Below the pieces are notes generated by a model, which was not told the origin of the DNA, did no database searches, and was given only the letters and a program-made list of their open reading frames with translations. Below are positions 18,454 to 28,345 of a DNA stretch of 64,000 nt, piece by piece. Origin of the DNA: Paraneptunicella aestuarii (GTDB lineage Bacteria; Pseudomonadota; Gammaproteobacteria; Enterobacterales; Alteromonadaceae); assembly GCF_019900845.1 (NCBI RefSeq), contig NZ_CP074570.1, positions 806,001 through 870,000 on the forward strand, given 5' to 3'. The stretch's first letter is position 1, and each line of letters starts with the position of its first letter. The position numbers and the translations under genes are program-made.

Positions 18454-19797
18454 TCAGGTTTCAGATATTGATTTAATCGTGCTGATCACATCACCATCTT
18501 TAAATCTGGTACTTATGGTATCACCTACATTCAGGTTTGCAGCGTTTTTCGCTATTTGGCCATTTTTATACGTTAAAGTGTAGCCACGAGCCAATGTTGC
18601 GAGTGGGCTCACTGTATCAAGAAGTTGAGCCACTTGTCCCAGTTTTTGTTGGCGAGATTGTAAGCGATTCGTCATGTTGACCAGTAGTTTATCCGACAAA
18701 TACTGGATGCGTTGATGATATCCGGCTAATTGATGTTTGGGATGCATCTGACTCAGTCGCGAATGTTGTTTTTCCAGCGCCACGGTTTTGCGCATCAAAC
18801 TGTCTTGCCAAAGCCTGCTCAGGTTCAGGCTCAAATTATCCAGCAGCTGCTGTTGTTGCAATAGCTGACTACGAGGGTGATTGCTTTGCAGTTGCTGTTT
18901 CGCAATACGATAACGATATTGCGCATGTTGTAGGTGAGACAAGCTGCATTTCTGCATGCGTTGAGTTAGTTTGTGCAAGCGTTCTAATGTGTGATGTAAC
19001 GGCGCGCTAGCGAGTTCAGCGGCGGCAGAGGGGGTAGGCGCTCGAACATCGGCAACAAAATCGGCAATGGTGAAATCTATTTCGTGTCCAACGGCACTAA
19101 TGATGGGAATGCTGGATTGAAAGATGGCGCGAGCTAACTGTTCATCATTAAAGCTCCATAGATCTTCCATGGAGCCACCACCGCGTCCCAAAATTAACAC
19201 GTCTACTTCGTTACGTTGATTGGCAGTGTGTAGCGCTTTTAGTAATTGCTGTTCAGAGCCTTCGCCTTGCACCTGACTAGGATATAACACGATATTGATG
19301 GTTGGGTTACGGCGTTGCAATACCGTGACAATGTCATGCCAGGCTGCACCGGTGGATGAGGTGATCACGCCCACGGTTTTAGGATTTTCCGGAATGGGTT
19401 TTTTATGTACGGGAGCGAATAAGCCTTCATTGGCTAATTTTTGTTTGATGAATTCGTACTGTTGCTTGAGTAGGCCTTCACCCTCCGGCTCTATGTGAGA
19501 AACGATAAGCTGGAAATCGCCACGAGGTTCGTACAGGCTGATATTGCCTCTAACTAAAATCTTGTCACCGTTTTTGGGTTTGAATCTGCCTAAACGATTG
19601 CTGTTGCGAAACATGGCTGCTTTGATTTGAGCTCGTTCGTCTTTTAAGGTGAAGTACCAATGACCGGAAGCTGCCGCGACGAAGTTGGATATTTCCGCCG
19701 ATATCCAGATCTGACCAATCTCGGATTCCAGAATGTGTTTGGCAAATCGGTTTAATTTGCTGACGGTAAAAATATGGCTACGTGCTTGATTGGTCAT
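18454..19797 (-). CDS. xseA: Exodeoxyribonuclease VII large subunit XseA
   Basis: Catalytic and structural subunit of exonuclease VII, which degrades single-stranded DNA from both ends. It is 447 residues (E. coli 456): an N-terminal OB fold (about 1-100, with IWISAEISNFVAAASGHWYFTLKD), the catalytic core (GVITSSTGAAWHDI and LILGRGGGSMEDLWSFND), a long coiled-coil (about 265-390), and a C-terminal barrel with LARGYTLT. It is divergent from guaB across 111 bp. Confidence 0.96.
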   Translation of the reverse strand: MTNQARSHIFTVSKLNRFAKHILESEIGQIWISAEISNFVAAASGHWYFTLKDERAQIKAAMFRNSNRLGRFKPKNGDKILVRGNISLYEPRGDFQLIVSHIEPEGEGLLKQQYEFIKQKLANEGLFAPVHKKPIPENPKTVGVITSSTGAAWHDIVTVLQRRNPTINIVLYPSQVQGEGSEQQLLKALHTANQRNEVDVLILGRGGGSMEDLWSFNDEQLARAIFQSSIPIISAVGHEIDFTIADFVADVRAPTPSAAAELASAPLHHTLERLHKLTQRMQKCSLSHLQHAQYRYRIAKQQLQSNHPRSQLLQQQQLLDNLSLNLSRLWQDSLMRKTVALEKQHSRLSQMHPKHQLAGYHQRIQYLSDKLLVNMTNRLQSRQQKLGQVAQLLDTVSPLATLARGYTLTYKNGQIAKNAANLNVGDTISTRFKDGDVISTIKSISET

Positions 19798-19843
19798 TAA
19801 TTTTCTCGGTAAGGAGATGTTTACAGAATATTATTTGTTGTAG

Positions 19844-19872
19844 TTTACCTGATTAGGGAAAACCGCTACAAT
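19844..19872 (+). promoter_or_regulatory. Probable guaB promoter
   Basis: TTTACC (19844-19849) and TACAAT (19867-19872) with a 17-bp spacer. A transcript would start about 30 bases before guaB. I saw no clear PurR box. Confidence 0.6.
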
Positions 19873-19908
19873 TGCGCCGCAACAAAATCCCCATTATAGG
19901 TTGTTGAA

Positions 19909-21378
19909 ATGTTGCGTTTAGCCAAAGAAGCCCTCACGTTTGATGACGTATTACTTGTCCCTAGACACTCAGAAGTTTTACCTCACCAAGCTAGTTTAAA
20001 AACTCGTCTTACTCGTAATGTCGAACTGAATATTCCCCTTGTCGCGGCGGCGATGGATACGGTAACTGAGGCTCAACTCGCAATTGCTCTTGCTCAAGAA
20101 GGCGGTATGGGTTTTATCCATAAAAATATGCCGGCGGAAGAGCAAGCCAACCACGTTCGTATGGTTAAGAAGTATGAAAGTGGTGTTGTGTTTGATCCTG
20201 TTACTGTTTCTCCTCATGCTACCCTTGAAGAAGTCAGTCAATTAAGTCGTGAATTAGGATACTCCGGTTTCCCTGTTGTTGATGATGACAACAATCTTGT
20301 GGGAATCGTGACGGGTCGTGATTTACGATTCGAGAAAAACCTGTCGTTAGAAGTCAGCAGCGTAATGACACCCAAAGAACGTTTGGTAACCGTTACGGAA
20401 GGTGCTGATCCGGATCAGGTGCTATTCCTGATGCATGAGCATCGTATCGAAAAAATCCTGGTTGTTGACGATCACTTCAAATTGGTCGGTTTGATCACCG
20501 TTAAAGATTTCCAAAAAGCTGAAAGTAAGCCTAATGCCTGTAAAGATAGCTTGGGACGCTTGCGTGTTGGCGCTGCTGTGGGTGTTGGCCCTGAAAACCG
20601 TCATCGTATCGCATTGTTGGTTGAAGCCGGTGTTGATGTACTGTTGATTGATACCTCTCATGGCCATTCGCAAGGTGTATTGAACGGTGTCGCAGAAGTA
20701 CGCGAAGCTTATCCTGACTTGGAATTGATCGCAGGTAACGTAGCAACAGGCGAAGGCGCGAAAGCCTTGGCTGATGCTGGCGTTGATGCGGTTAAAGTAG
20801 GTATTGGCCCGGGCTCAATTTGTACTACTCGTATCGTAACAGGCTGTGGTGTGCCACAAATTACCGCGGTTTCTGATGCTGTTGCGGCACTGAAAGGCAC
20901 GGGTATTCCTGTTATCGCTGACGGTGGTATTCGTTTCTCTGGTGATATTGCCAAGGCGATTGTTGCCGGCGCAAGTTGCGTCATGGTCGGTAGTATGTTT
21001 GCAGGAACAGAAGAAGCGCCTGGTGAAGTAGAACTTTACCAAGGTCGTTACTACAAATCTTATCGTGGCATGGGATCGTTAGGCGCGATGAACCAGAAAC
21101 ATGGTTCTTCTGATCGCTATTTCCATATTGATAAAGCGGCTGAAAAACTGGTTCCTGAAGGCATTGAAGGACGTGTTGCCTACAAAGGCCCTATTGCCAA
21201 TATCGTGCATCAGCAAATGGGTGGTTTGCGCTCAGCAATGGGCTTGACGGGATGCTCTAACATCGAAGCCTTACGTACGGAACCACAGTTTGTGAAAGTG
21301 ACTGCTGCGGGTATGGGCGAGTCTCATGTTCACGATGTGACTATTACTAAAGAAGCGCCTAATTACCGTTTAGGGTAA
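19909..21378 (+). CDS. guaB: IMP dehydrogenase GuaB
   Basis: NAD-dependent enzyme that converts IMP to XMP, the first committed step to GMP. It is 489 residues (E. coli 488). The catalytic Cys305 is in [11 protein letters not shown], and a CBS pair occupies about residues 95-200 between the barrel halves. The flap RYFH and MGLTGC sequences are typical. guaA follows after 146 bp; a GGCGTAA / TTACGCC stem at 21414-21432 lies between them without a T-run. Confidence 0.97.
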   Translation: MLRLAKEALTFDDVLLVPRHSEVLPHQASLKTRLTRNVELNIPLVAAAMDTVTEAQLAIALAQEGGMGFIHKNMPAEEQANHVRMVKKYESGVVFDPVTVSPHATLEEVSQLSRELGYSGFPVVDDDNNLVGIVTGRDLRFEKNLSLEVSSVMTPKERLVTVTEGADPDQVLFLMHEHRIEKILVVDDHFKLVGLITVKDFQKAESKPNACKDSLGRLRVGAAVGVGPENRHRIALLVEAGVDVLLIDTSHGHSQGVLNGVAEVREAYPDLELIAGNVATGEGAKALADAGVDAVKVGIGPGSICTTRIVTGCGVPQITAVSDAVAALKGTGIPVIADGGIRFSGDIAKAIVAGASCVMVGSMFAGTEEAPGEVELYQGRYYKSYRGMGSLGAMNQKHGSSDRYFHIDKAAEKLVPEGIEGRVAYKGPIANIVHQQMGGLRSAMGLTGCSNIEALRTEPQFVKVTAAGMGESHVHDVTITKEAPNYRLG

Positions 21379-21524
21379 GCGTTTTTGGGGTGAATAGTTT
21401 TAATACATTCCGGGGCGTAATTCTTTTACGCCACTTATAATTCGCCATCTGTGAATGGCAAAGTATCTGGGGCAAGCTATTCTTGTCCCATAGCAAACTA
21501 GTTGATTTTTGGATAAGTACAGCC

Positions 21525-23102
21525 ATGACTACTGACATACACAAGCACAAGATCCTGATACTGGATTTTGGTTCCCAATATACCCAATTAATTGCCAGAC
21601 GAATTCGTGAAATTGGCGTTTACTGTGAGCTTTGGGCATGGGATGTGGATGAAGAGAAGATTAAAGACTTCGCACCCAATGGCATTATTTTATCTGGTGG
21701 CCCGGAATCGGTTACCGAAGCGAATTCTCCTCGCGCCCCTGAGTATGTGTTTAATGCTGGCTTGCCGGTTTTGGGCATTTGTTATGGCATGCAAACCATG
21801 GCTGAACAGTTGGGTGGCAAGGTTCAGGGGTCAACCGAGCGTGAATTTGGCTATGCACAAATTGAGCTGATAGGTAAGTCTAACCTGTTTAGCCGTATTG
21901 AAGATCATGTGAATGCTGATGGTTTGGCTGCGTTGGATGTATGGATGAGCCACGGCGACAAAGTGGTCGAAATGCCGGAAGGCTTTGAGTGTATTGCGAA
22001 AACAGCAAGCTGTCCGCTAGCGGCGATTGCCAATACCGAGAAGCAATTCTACGGCGTACAGTTCCACCCTGAGGTAACACATACTCGCCAGGGTGAGCGA
22101 ATTCTGGCGCACTTTATTCTGGATATTTGTGGCTGTGAAGCCTTATGGACGCCAGCATCCATTATTGAAGATGCAATCCAGCGTATTAAGGATAAGGTTG
22201 GTAGTGACGAAGTCATACTGGGCTTGTCGGGCGGTGTTGATTCCTCTGTAACAGCAATGTTGCTACATCGTGCTATTGGTAAAAACCTTACTTGTGTATT
22301 CGTCGATAACGGATTGTTGCGTTTGAACGAAGGCCAGCAAGTCATGGATATGTTTGGCAGCCATTTTGGCTTAAATGTGATTAAGGTTGACGCTGAAGAT
22401 CGCTTCTTATCTCAATTGGCTGGGGAAGATGAGCCAGAAGCCAAGCGTAAAATCATTGGTCGTGTATTTGTTGAAGTGTTCGACGAAGAAGCGAAAAAGT
22501 GTCAAAACGCAAAATGGCTGGCGCAAGGGACTATCTACCCTGACGTGATTGAGTCGGCAGGTTCTGATACTGGCAAAGCGCATGTGATCAAGTCTCACCA
22601 TAATGTGGGCGGCTTGCCTGAAGATATGGAGCTGGGTTTGGTTGAGCCTCTACGCGAGTTGTTTAAGGACGAAGTGCGCAAGATTGGTTTGGAGTTGGGT
22701 TTGCCTTACGACATGCTGTATCGTCATCCGTTCCCTGGGCCGGGTCTTGGCGTTCGTGTGTTGGGCGAAGTGAAGAAAGAATACTGCGATCTGTTGCGTC
22801 GAGCCGATGCTATCTTTATTGAAGAATTGATGAATGCTGATTTGTACAACAAAGTGAGTCAGGCGTTTACGGTATTCTTGCCTGTGCGCTCTGTTGGCGT
22901 AATGGGTGATGCGCGTAAATACGACTGGGTTGTGTCACTTCGTGCGGTTGAAACCATTGATTTTATGACTGCTCATTGGGCGCATTTGCCTTATGATTTC
23001 CTGGGTAAAGTGTCTAACCGCATTATCAATGAGATTGATGGTATCTCCCGGGTGGTTTACGACATTTCCGGTAAACCACCCGCCACCATTGAATGGGAAT
23101 AG
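21525..23102 (+). CDS. guaA: GMP synthase (glutamine-hydrolysing) GuaA
   Basis: Converts XMP to GMP with ATP and glutamine. The start is set at ATG 21525, giving 525 residues, the E. coli length; the frame is open to a TTG at 21483 but the extra 14 residues do not fit the family. The class I amidotransferase domain has [17 protein letters not shown] and the nucleophile Cys in GICYGMQ with FHPEV. The PP-loop ATP pyrophosphatase motif is LSGGVDSSV. The C-terminal dimerisation domain includes [10 protein letters not shown] and ends at PPATIEWE. Confidence 0.97.
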   Translation: MTTDIHKHKILILDFGSQYTQLIARRIREIGVYCELWAWDVDEEKIKDFAPNGIILSGGPESVTEANSPRAPEYVFNAGLPVLGICYGMQTMAEQLGGKVQGSTEREFGYAQIELIGKSNLFSRIEDHVNADGLAALDVWMSHGDKVVEMPEGFECIAKTASCPLAAIANTEKQFYGVQFHPEVTHTRQGERILAHFILDICGCEALWTPASIIEDAIQRIKDKVGSDEVILGLSGGVDSSVTAMLLHRAIGKNLTCVFVDNGLLRLNEGQQVMDMFGSHFGLNVIKVDAEDRFLSQLAGEDEPEAKRKIIGRVFVEVFDEEAKKCQNAKWLAQGTIYPDVIESAGSDTGKAHVIKSHHNVGGLPEDMELGLVEPLRELFKDEVRKIGLELGLPYDMLYRHPFPGPGLGVRVLGEVKKEYCDLLRRADAIFIEELMNADLYNKVSQAFTVFLPVRSVGVMGDARKYDWVVSLRAVETIDFMTAHWAHLPYDFLGKVSNRIINEIDGISRVVYDISGKPPATIEWE

Positions 23103-23188
23103 TGATAGTTCTTGAATTGAAAATATGAATACAGGCAACATGGAGTTGCAATTACCTGAGCAGTTAAGGTGGAGGCTTTATAAATCCC

Positions 23189-23620
23189 ATGTTGCATGCC
23201 ATTTTCTTTATTTTTCTATTTCAATTGCTTGGAGAAGTAATTCAAAAGCTTCTCCAAATTACCATCCCAGGCCCGGTTATCGGGCTTGTTCTTCTGGTTA
23301 TCTTTCTTATTGCTAAAGAACGTTTTGGCAAACGATGGTTGTCGGAAACCTTCGAGCGAGATTTGATCGCTACTTCTGAAAGTATTTTGCGTTACTTACC
23401 TCTGCTTTTTGTACCTATTGGTGTGGGAGTCGTGTTGCATGTTTCCTTGTTTAAGGGAACCTTGTTGCAAGTGTTGGTGCTTTTGGTTGTAGGAACGTGT
23501 AGCACTATTGCATTCACCGCGTGGGTAATGCAGAAGGTGCAAGACAAAACGCAGGAAAAACGGCTAGCAAAAAGCCACTTAAAGGGAGAGATGGAAGAAA
23601 AGGGAGATAAGCATGACTGA
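23189..23620 (+). CDS. CidA/LrgA family holin-like membrane protein
   Basis: Small integral membrane protein of 143 residues with about four hydrophobic segments, first FFIFLFQLLGEVIQKLL and then PGPVIGLVLLVIFLIA, a typical CidA/LrgA signature. In Gram-positive bacteria these proteins modulate murein hydrolase export; in Gram-negatives a role in small-molecule (for example pyruvate) transport has been proposed. AGGTGGAGG (23167-23175) lies upstream. The C-terminal tail is charged. The frame overlaps the LrgB-type gene by 8 bp, so they are translationally coupled. Which of Cid or Lrg it represents cannot be told from sequence. Confidence 0.88.
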   Translation: MLHAIFFIFLFQLLGEVIQKLLQITIPGPVIGLVLLVIFLIAKERFGKRWLSETFERDLIATSESILRYLPLLFVPIGVGVVLHVSLFKGTLLQVLVLLVVGTCSTIAFTAWVMQKVQDKTQEKRLAKSHLKGEMEEKGDKHD

Positions 23621-24338
23621 ACAGGATCGTTTGTATCAAATTTGGGTTTATCTTCAGGCCGAACCTTTATTCTGGTTAACGCTGACCATTGGTGCATTTT
23701 TGGTTGGTGATTATCTCTATAAGAAGTCGAATCAGTTTCCTTTGGTGAACCCTGTTGCGATTAGCATTATATTGGTTTCATCAGTATTACTGATTTTTGA
23801 TATTGATTATGAGCGCTATTTTTCCGGTGCTAAATTTATTCATTTTATGCTTGGGCCTGCCACGGTTGCACTTGCGATCCCCATCTATAAGAAATGGCAT
23901 TTGATTACTCATAATGCCAAGGCGATTATGGCTGCTGTTGTGCTTGGTTCGATCTTTGCGATCCTGACCACTTATGCTTTGGCAATTTTGTTCGATCTGG
24001 ATCATCAGCTTATTTTGAGTTTGTTACCCAGAAGTGTTACCGCACCTATCTCAATGGGGATTTCTGAGCTCATTGGTGGCATACCCTCGTTAACCGCCAT
24101 CATCACCATTATTACCGGTATTATCGGTGCGGCTTTGGGCGCATTCGTATTGGATTTGATGAAAATTAGAAGCTTATCGGCAAGAGGAATGGGAATTGGG
24201 TTGGCAAGTCATGGTATTGGTACTGCCAGAGCCATGAGCCGGAATGAGGAAGCGGGGGTTTTTTCTGCTGTCGCGATGGGGCTAAGTGGAATCGTGACTT
24301 CAATTCTGGTGCCTATCGCAGTGAAAATACTGTTTTAG
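23613..24338 (+). CDS. LrgB/CidB family membrane protein
   Basis: Integral membrane protein of 241 residues with about six to seven hydrophobic segments. The family motif region PRSVTAPISMGISELIGG and the later GMGIGLASHGIGTARA are well conserved. It is the partner of the overlapping CidA/LrgA-like gene. The pair sits between guaA and small membrane-protein genes; no adjacent LytSR-type regulator is visible. Confidence 0.9.
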   Translation: MTEQDRLYQIWVYLQAEPLFWLTLTIGAFLVGDYLYKKSNQFPLVNPVAISIILVSSVLLIFDIDYERYFSGAKFIHFMLGPATVALAIPIYKKWHLITHNAKAIMAAVVLGSIFAILTTYALAILFDLDHQLILSLLPRSVTAPISMGISELIGGIPSLTAIITIITGIIGAALGAFVLDLMKIRSLSARGMGIGLASHGIGTARAMSRNEEAGVFSAVAMGLSGIVTSILVPIAVKILF

Positions 24339-24367
24339 GTTAAATCTGCTGAGTTGTAATGGAGCAA

Positions 24368-24390
24368 TAAGGGCTGAACGCCAGCCCTTA
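24368..24390. terminator. Stem-loop between convergent genes
   Basis: Nine-base stem TAAGGGCTG (24368-24376) / CAGCCCTTA (24382-24390), 5-nt loop, no long T-tract in either direction. It lies between the lrgB-like gene and the leftward small membrane protein. Confidence 0.45.
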
Positions 24391-24417
24391 GGTCGCATAT
24401 ACATTTCCTTGCCTGTA

Positions 24418-24651
24418 TTAGCGTAAAGATTCGATTTCTTTTTTCAGATCGTATTTTTCGTCGGTGACGATTTTTTCCAACGTAGCAACGCGTTCTTGCA
24501 AATTCTTAATTGCCTGTAGCATTTCACTGTTATCTTTCCCTGAACTCTCAGTTTGTCTTGCATTGACATTACGCTTGTGAAAAACGGTATTGGTTAGCTT
24601 TACGATAGCTACACAAACAATAGCAACAATAGCTATAGCCGTTAAATTCAT
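24418..24651 (-). CDS. Small PspB-like membrane protein
   Basis: A 77-residue protein: one N-terminal membrane helix (MNLTAIAIVAIVCVAIVKL), a polar linker, and a C-terminal coiled-coil (LQERVATLEKIVTDEKYDL). This layout and the coiled-coil resemble PspB of the phage-shock envelope stress system, but no pspA or pspC is nearby, so only the resemblance is claimed. GAGAGGAAG is 5 bases before the ATG on the leftward strand. Its first 20 residues closely match those of the 35-residue protein encoded just upstream, so the two are likely related by duplication. Confidence 0.7.
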   Translation of the reverse strand: MNLTAIAIVAIVCVAIVKLTNTVFHKRNVNARQTESSGKDNSEMLQAIKNLQERVATLEKIVTDEKYDLKKEIESLR

Positions 24652-24778
24652 GATTTCTTCCTCTCGTTCTACATTTCCGTTGTTGGCTTAACTCACCGAT
24701 TTAGTCTTGCTTGATAGTGGCAATTTTACATGTGAAGTCAAGACTAAACCGGCTTATTTGAATTGCTTTGCTGATAAC

Positions 24779-24886
24779 TTATTCATTTTCCTCGTTTTCA
24801 GCATCACGCTTATCGGTGTAAAGTTCGTAAAGCCAAACGGCGGTAAAAACAACAACTGTAACGATAGCAATAGTGGTTAAGTCCAT
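24779..24886 (-). CDS. 35-residue single-helix membrane protein
   Basis: Start chosen at ATG 24886 (complement) because AGAGGA lies 6 bases before it; the frame is open for 29 more codons upstream but that part has no ribosome site. The product is one membrane helix (MDLTTIAIVTVVVFTAVWL) and a charged tail ending EENEENE-like. The first 20 residues align with those of the neighbouring 77-residue protein (MxLTxIAIVxxV), and both genes share AGAGGA before the start. It could be a truncated copy of the 77-residue gene or a small regulator of it. Confidence 0.6.
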   Translation of the reverse strand: MDLTTIAIVTVVVFTAVWLYELYTDKRDAENEENE

Positions 24887-25019
24887 TTTGATTCCTCTTT
24901 TGATAATGGCTTTTGTACTGGTGCCAAAACATATAGCAAATATGAAACCAATAAAAATTAATAATAAAATCAAATAGATATTAATATTGCTATTTTTGCC
25001 AAGGTGAATAATTGGTTAA

Positions 25020-25577
<558 letters not shown>

Positions 25578-25666
25578 AATAGTGAGCATAACAAGCGTTA
25601 ATTGGTCGCTAGGCTAAACTCGTTCTAACCTGATTTAAACGATCGTTTATAGCTGGAGAAAGACTG

Positions 25667-26074
25667 ATGCAAAAAGGCAGTCGTTATGAACTTGACTATC
25701 ATGTGACTTCTGAAGACTTGGCGAAAGCATTGTCGATGACAGACGAAGATGACTTTCCAGAAGTATTGGCAACAGCAAGAATGGTTGCCCTGATGGAATT
25801 GGCGGCAGCGCGTTTGTTAAGACCTATGCTGCAAACTCAGCAATTATCCGTTGGGGTGCATGTCGATATTGAACATATGGCGGCAACACCTTGCAGTGAA
25901 GATGTTAAAGCGGTTGCTGAGTTTGTTGATATGCAAGGCAAGCTGTATTTGTTCAATGTTGAGCTTTGGGATAACGGTGGATTAGCAGGAAAGGGGACAC
26001 ATACTCGAGCTGTGATCGACACTGAAAGATTAGAGCAAGGCGCGAAACGTAGAATTCAGGCCGGCGCAAATTAA
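25667..26074 (+). CDS. Hotdog-fold thioesterase, FlK-like
   Basis: Predicted acyl-CoA thioesterase of 135 residues. The hotdog helix ATARMVALMELAAARLL is characteristic of the fluoroacetyl-CoA thioesterase (FlK) family. Thr36, Glu44 and His70 have exactly the spacing of the FlK catalytic Thr42, Glu50 and His76. The natural substrate in bacteria without fluoroacetate is unknown; the group is widespread and often annotated only as thioesterase. It stands alone, 89 bp after tadA, with AGGAGAAAG-like purines (GGAGAAAG) before the ATG. Confidence 0.82.
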   Translation: MQKGSRYELDYHVTSEDLAKALSMTDEDDFPEVLATARMVALMELAAARLLRPMLQTQQLSVGVHVDIEHMAATPCSEDVKAVAEFVDMQGKLYLFNVELWDNGGLAGKGTHTRAVIDTERLEQGAKRRIQAGAN

Positions 26075-26157
26075 AGTGTTATGAATGTATTCGATGTGAA
26101 TTTGTCAGTGCTGGTGGTGGGAAAAAGAACCAGGAACCACTGCCAGTGGGAAGCAGC

Positions 26158-26310
26158 TTAACTTGCTTCTGCCCACTCGGCACCTTCGATTTGATGTTGA
26201 AATATTTGTCTGCGCATTTGCAGTTTACGATGGATCTGTTTTAGTAATTGTCGACGACGAGATGTATTGCATAACGAGCGTCGTTTTGTCATTAGGTTAC
26301 GTTTTTTCAT
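26158..26310 (-). CDS. 50-residue basic small protein
   Basis: A short gene read leftward from ATG 26310. AAGGAG lies 9 bases before the start, and a promoter with a perfect -35 lies about 100 bases further upstream, so expression is well supported. The product begins MKKRNLMTKRRSLCN, is rich in Arg, Lys and Gln, and ends GAEWAEAS. There is no membrane segment. It could bind nucleic acid or the ribosome, but no family is recognised and no function is claimed. Confidence 0.65.
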   Translation of the reverse strand: MKKRNLMTKRRSLCNTSRRRQLLKQIHRKLQMRRQIFQHQIEGAEWAEAS

Positions 26311-26409
26311 TGTTATATTTCTCCTTATAAATTTGGGCTCACTTCATTTTTCCCTGTTTTCCCCTTGGATGAACACCTTGTGAGCTTATGTTTACTTACC
26401 TCTATTTTT

Positions 26410-26439
26410 CTTATGCATTCTCACTAAATATTGTGTCAA
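26410..26439 (-). promoter_or_regulatory. Promoter for the 50-residue gene
   Basis: On the leftward strand, a perfect -35 TTGACA (complement of 26434-26439) is followed after 18 bp by CATAAG (complement of 26410-26415). The predicted leader is about 90 bases. Confidence 0.6.
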
Positions 26440-26650
26440 TTCTGTGGCAATTCAAGTGCCTTCTCTATTTATCGGCCTTGAATGCCATTAATTCAGTGAG
26501 CTGATGCTGTTATTTCTACCACAGCTTATTTAAAAATGGAAAAATATTTACCGTTGAGTTTGTTGTTTCGGTTTACAGATTGAAATGAAACGACAATGAT
26601 TTAGGTTTAATATTCCAGCCAGGAATAAGTGAGACCGGATATTTTCAGGG
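26440..26650. other. Non-coding stretch between mltF and the small-gene promoter
   Basis: Downstream of mltF (leftward). It holds a small ATTCC / GGAAT stem near 26610-26624 and otherwise nothing I can support. Together with 26311-26439 it makes a 340-bp gap between genes. Confidence 0.4.
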
Positions 26651-28039
26651 TTAGTTCCCGGAATCAGTGGAATTTTTATCTGAAAGGTATACCAAACTGT
26701 CGTAATAACGTCGAATATTGGTGACATATCTAATCGCTTCATCACCGCGGGCATAACCATAGCGAGTGGTTTTGTAGAAACGCTTTTGTCTGAGCAAGGG
26801 AAGATGTTGTTTTACATCTATCCAAAGATCGGGATTGCCGCCTGATTTTTCCGTTAACACACGCGTATCTTCCAGATGCCCCAGTCCTATATTATAGGCA
26901 GCCAACGCAAACCATAATCGGTCTGGTGACTGAATGCGTTCAGGAATACGACGAAGCAATTTTCTAAAATACTGAGTGCCGCCTCGGATACTTTGTTCTG
27001 GGTCAAGACGAGAAGTCACGCCTAACTCTTTCGCTGTGGGGAGCGTTAACATCATCATGCCGCGCACGCCTGTGGGTGATTTAGCTCTTGGGTTCCAATG
27101 GCTTTCCTGATAGCTCATGGCGGCAATTAAACGCCAATCCAAATCAGCGGAATATTTTTCAAACCAATCCTGATATTTGGGAAGAGTCTCTTTGGCGGCG
27201 GCTAGAAATGACGTGGTATCCACATAGTTGAACTGGCGTACATGTCCGAAGTATTTATCTTCTAAAACCGCCAATTTACCGTTTTCTCTGACCATACCGA
27301 AATATTCAATCAGTGCGGCCAGCAACGCATCATCCTGATTTTTATTTAATGCCCAAGCGATGGATTGGGTGTCGTGAATGGTAAAACCTACGCTTAACTC
27401 CGGATATAAACGGCGCATGATATTTAATGTATTTGAATCTGAAACGGTAAAGTCCAGTTTTTCATCTAACACCATTTGCAGTAGTTCTTCTTCGTCTTCA
27501 TCATCCGTTTCACGCCATGAAATATTCCTCCACTCACTTTCGGTGTTTTTAAGTTGATGCAATGATTCTGCGTGACTACTGCCAGATGTTACGGTGAATG
27601 AGCCGTCAAGCTCGGAAGGATTGCGAGGACGAGTACGCCCCTGTTTAAATACCAGCTTTTGGCTGACGTCCTGATAAGCCGGGCCAAATTTGAAATCCTG
27701 ACTACGCTGTGGGGTGGCGGTGATGCCTGCGGCAATAAGATCCAGGTGGTTTTGTCGCAACTGAGGAAACATGTCGTTGAGGTTGTAGTAGGGAAAAACT
27801 TCCAGCCTTACACCCAAATAGTCAGCGAAACCTTGTGCTAACTCATACTCGAAACCTTCTTCGCCAGTCGCACCTACATAATAGGTGGTAGAGCCATAGC
27901 GAGTACCTACTTTTAACACACCTTCATCCAGTACACGGGTTAGACTATTATGCTGTTGTAATAAATCGCACGATTGCAGAAGAAACAAGCAACATAGAAT
28001 AAGACTGAAATTAATGAGTTTGAGTGGTTTTTTTTGCAC
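26651..28039 (-). CDS. mltF: Membrane-bound lytic murein transglycosylase MltF
   Basis: Outer-membrane lipoprotein that cleaves peptidoglycan glycan strands. It is 462 residues. The signal peptide ends with lipobox LQSC (lipid Cys24), an SBP_bac_3-type regulatory domain spans about 35-270, and a Slt-type lysozyme domain spans about 295-450 with the catalytic Glu312 in SYQESHWNP, followed by GVRGMMMLT and an AAYNIGLGHL motif. Arrangement and length agree with E. coli MltF (catalytic Glu314). It is divergent from purL. Confidence 0.95.
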   Translation of the reverse strand: MQKKPLKLINFSLILCCLFLLQSCDLLQQHNSLTRVLDEGVLKVGTRYGSTTYYVGATGEEGFEYELAQGFADYLGVRLEVFPYYNLNDMFPQLRQNHLDLIAAGITATPQRSQDFKFGPAYQDVSQKLVFKQGRTRPRNPSELDGSFTVTSGSSHAESLHQLKNTESEWRNISWRETDDEDEEELLQMVLDEKLDFTVSDSNTLNIMRRLYPELSVGFTIHDTQSIAWALNKNQDDALLAALIEYFGMVRENGKLAVLEDKYFGHVRQFNYVDTTSFLAAAKETLPKYQDWFEKYSADLDWRLIAAMSYQESHWNPRAKSPTGVRGMMMLTLPTAKELGVTSRLDPEQSIRGGTQYFRKLLRRIPERIQSPDRLWFALAAYNIGLGHLEDTRVLTEKSGGNPDLWIDVKQHLPLLRQKRFYKTTRYGYARGDEAIRYVTNIRRYYDSLVYLSDKNSTDSGN

Positions 28040-28345
28040 TATTACCTGACTGGATTATGAGTAAATTTACCGCTTGCAAGCATTTTGACGAATTTACACC
28101 ATAACCGCCAGTATATTCATGATATTTCCACCTCATCGGCTTACTTCGTCTGGGTATTTAGTCTATAATCGCGCCTCTTTTTCAAGCTCTTCTAAAATGT
28201 AGATATAGGCTCCAAATGATTGGCGAACTTTTGGATTTACATCCCGTTTTGACTGTCTTTTCGGCAGGTTTCAGAGTGGGTACGAAGGCGAATCAATCAT
28301 TCCAATCAAGGTACTCCGAACCTAACGACGGTGGTAATTAGTAAT
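28040..28345. other. mltF-purL divergent region with a long purL leader
   Basis: A perfect TATAAT lies at 28164-28169, with a poor -35 (TTACTT, 28141-28146) 17 bp upstream. If this is the purL promoter, the leader is about 170 bases. The leader has no hairpin-plus-T-tract that I could identify and no clear PurR operator. Control by RNA structure or by an unknown regulator is possible. Confidence 0.5.

Noticed and set aside
21483..21524. TTG start giving a 14-residue GuaA extension
   Set aside because: ATG 21525 gives the standard 525 residues.
23125..23316. A 63-codon frame starting before the CidA/LrgA-like gene
   Set aside because: It overlaps the real gene in another frame and has no family resemblance.
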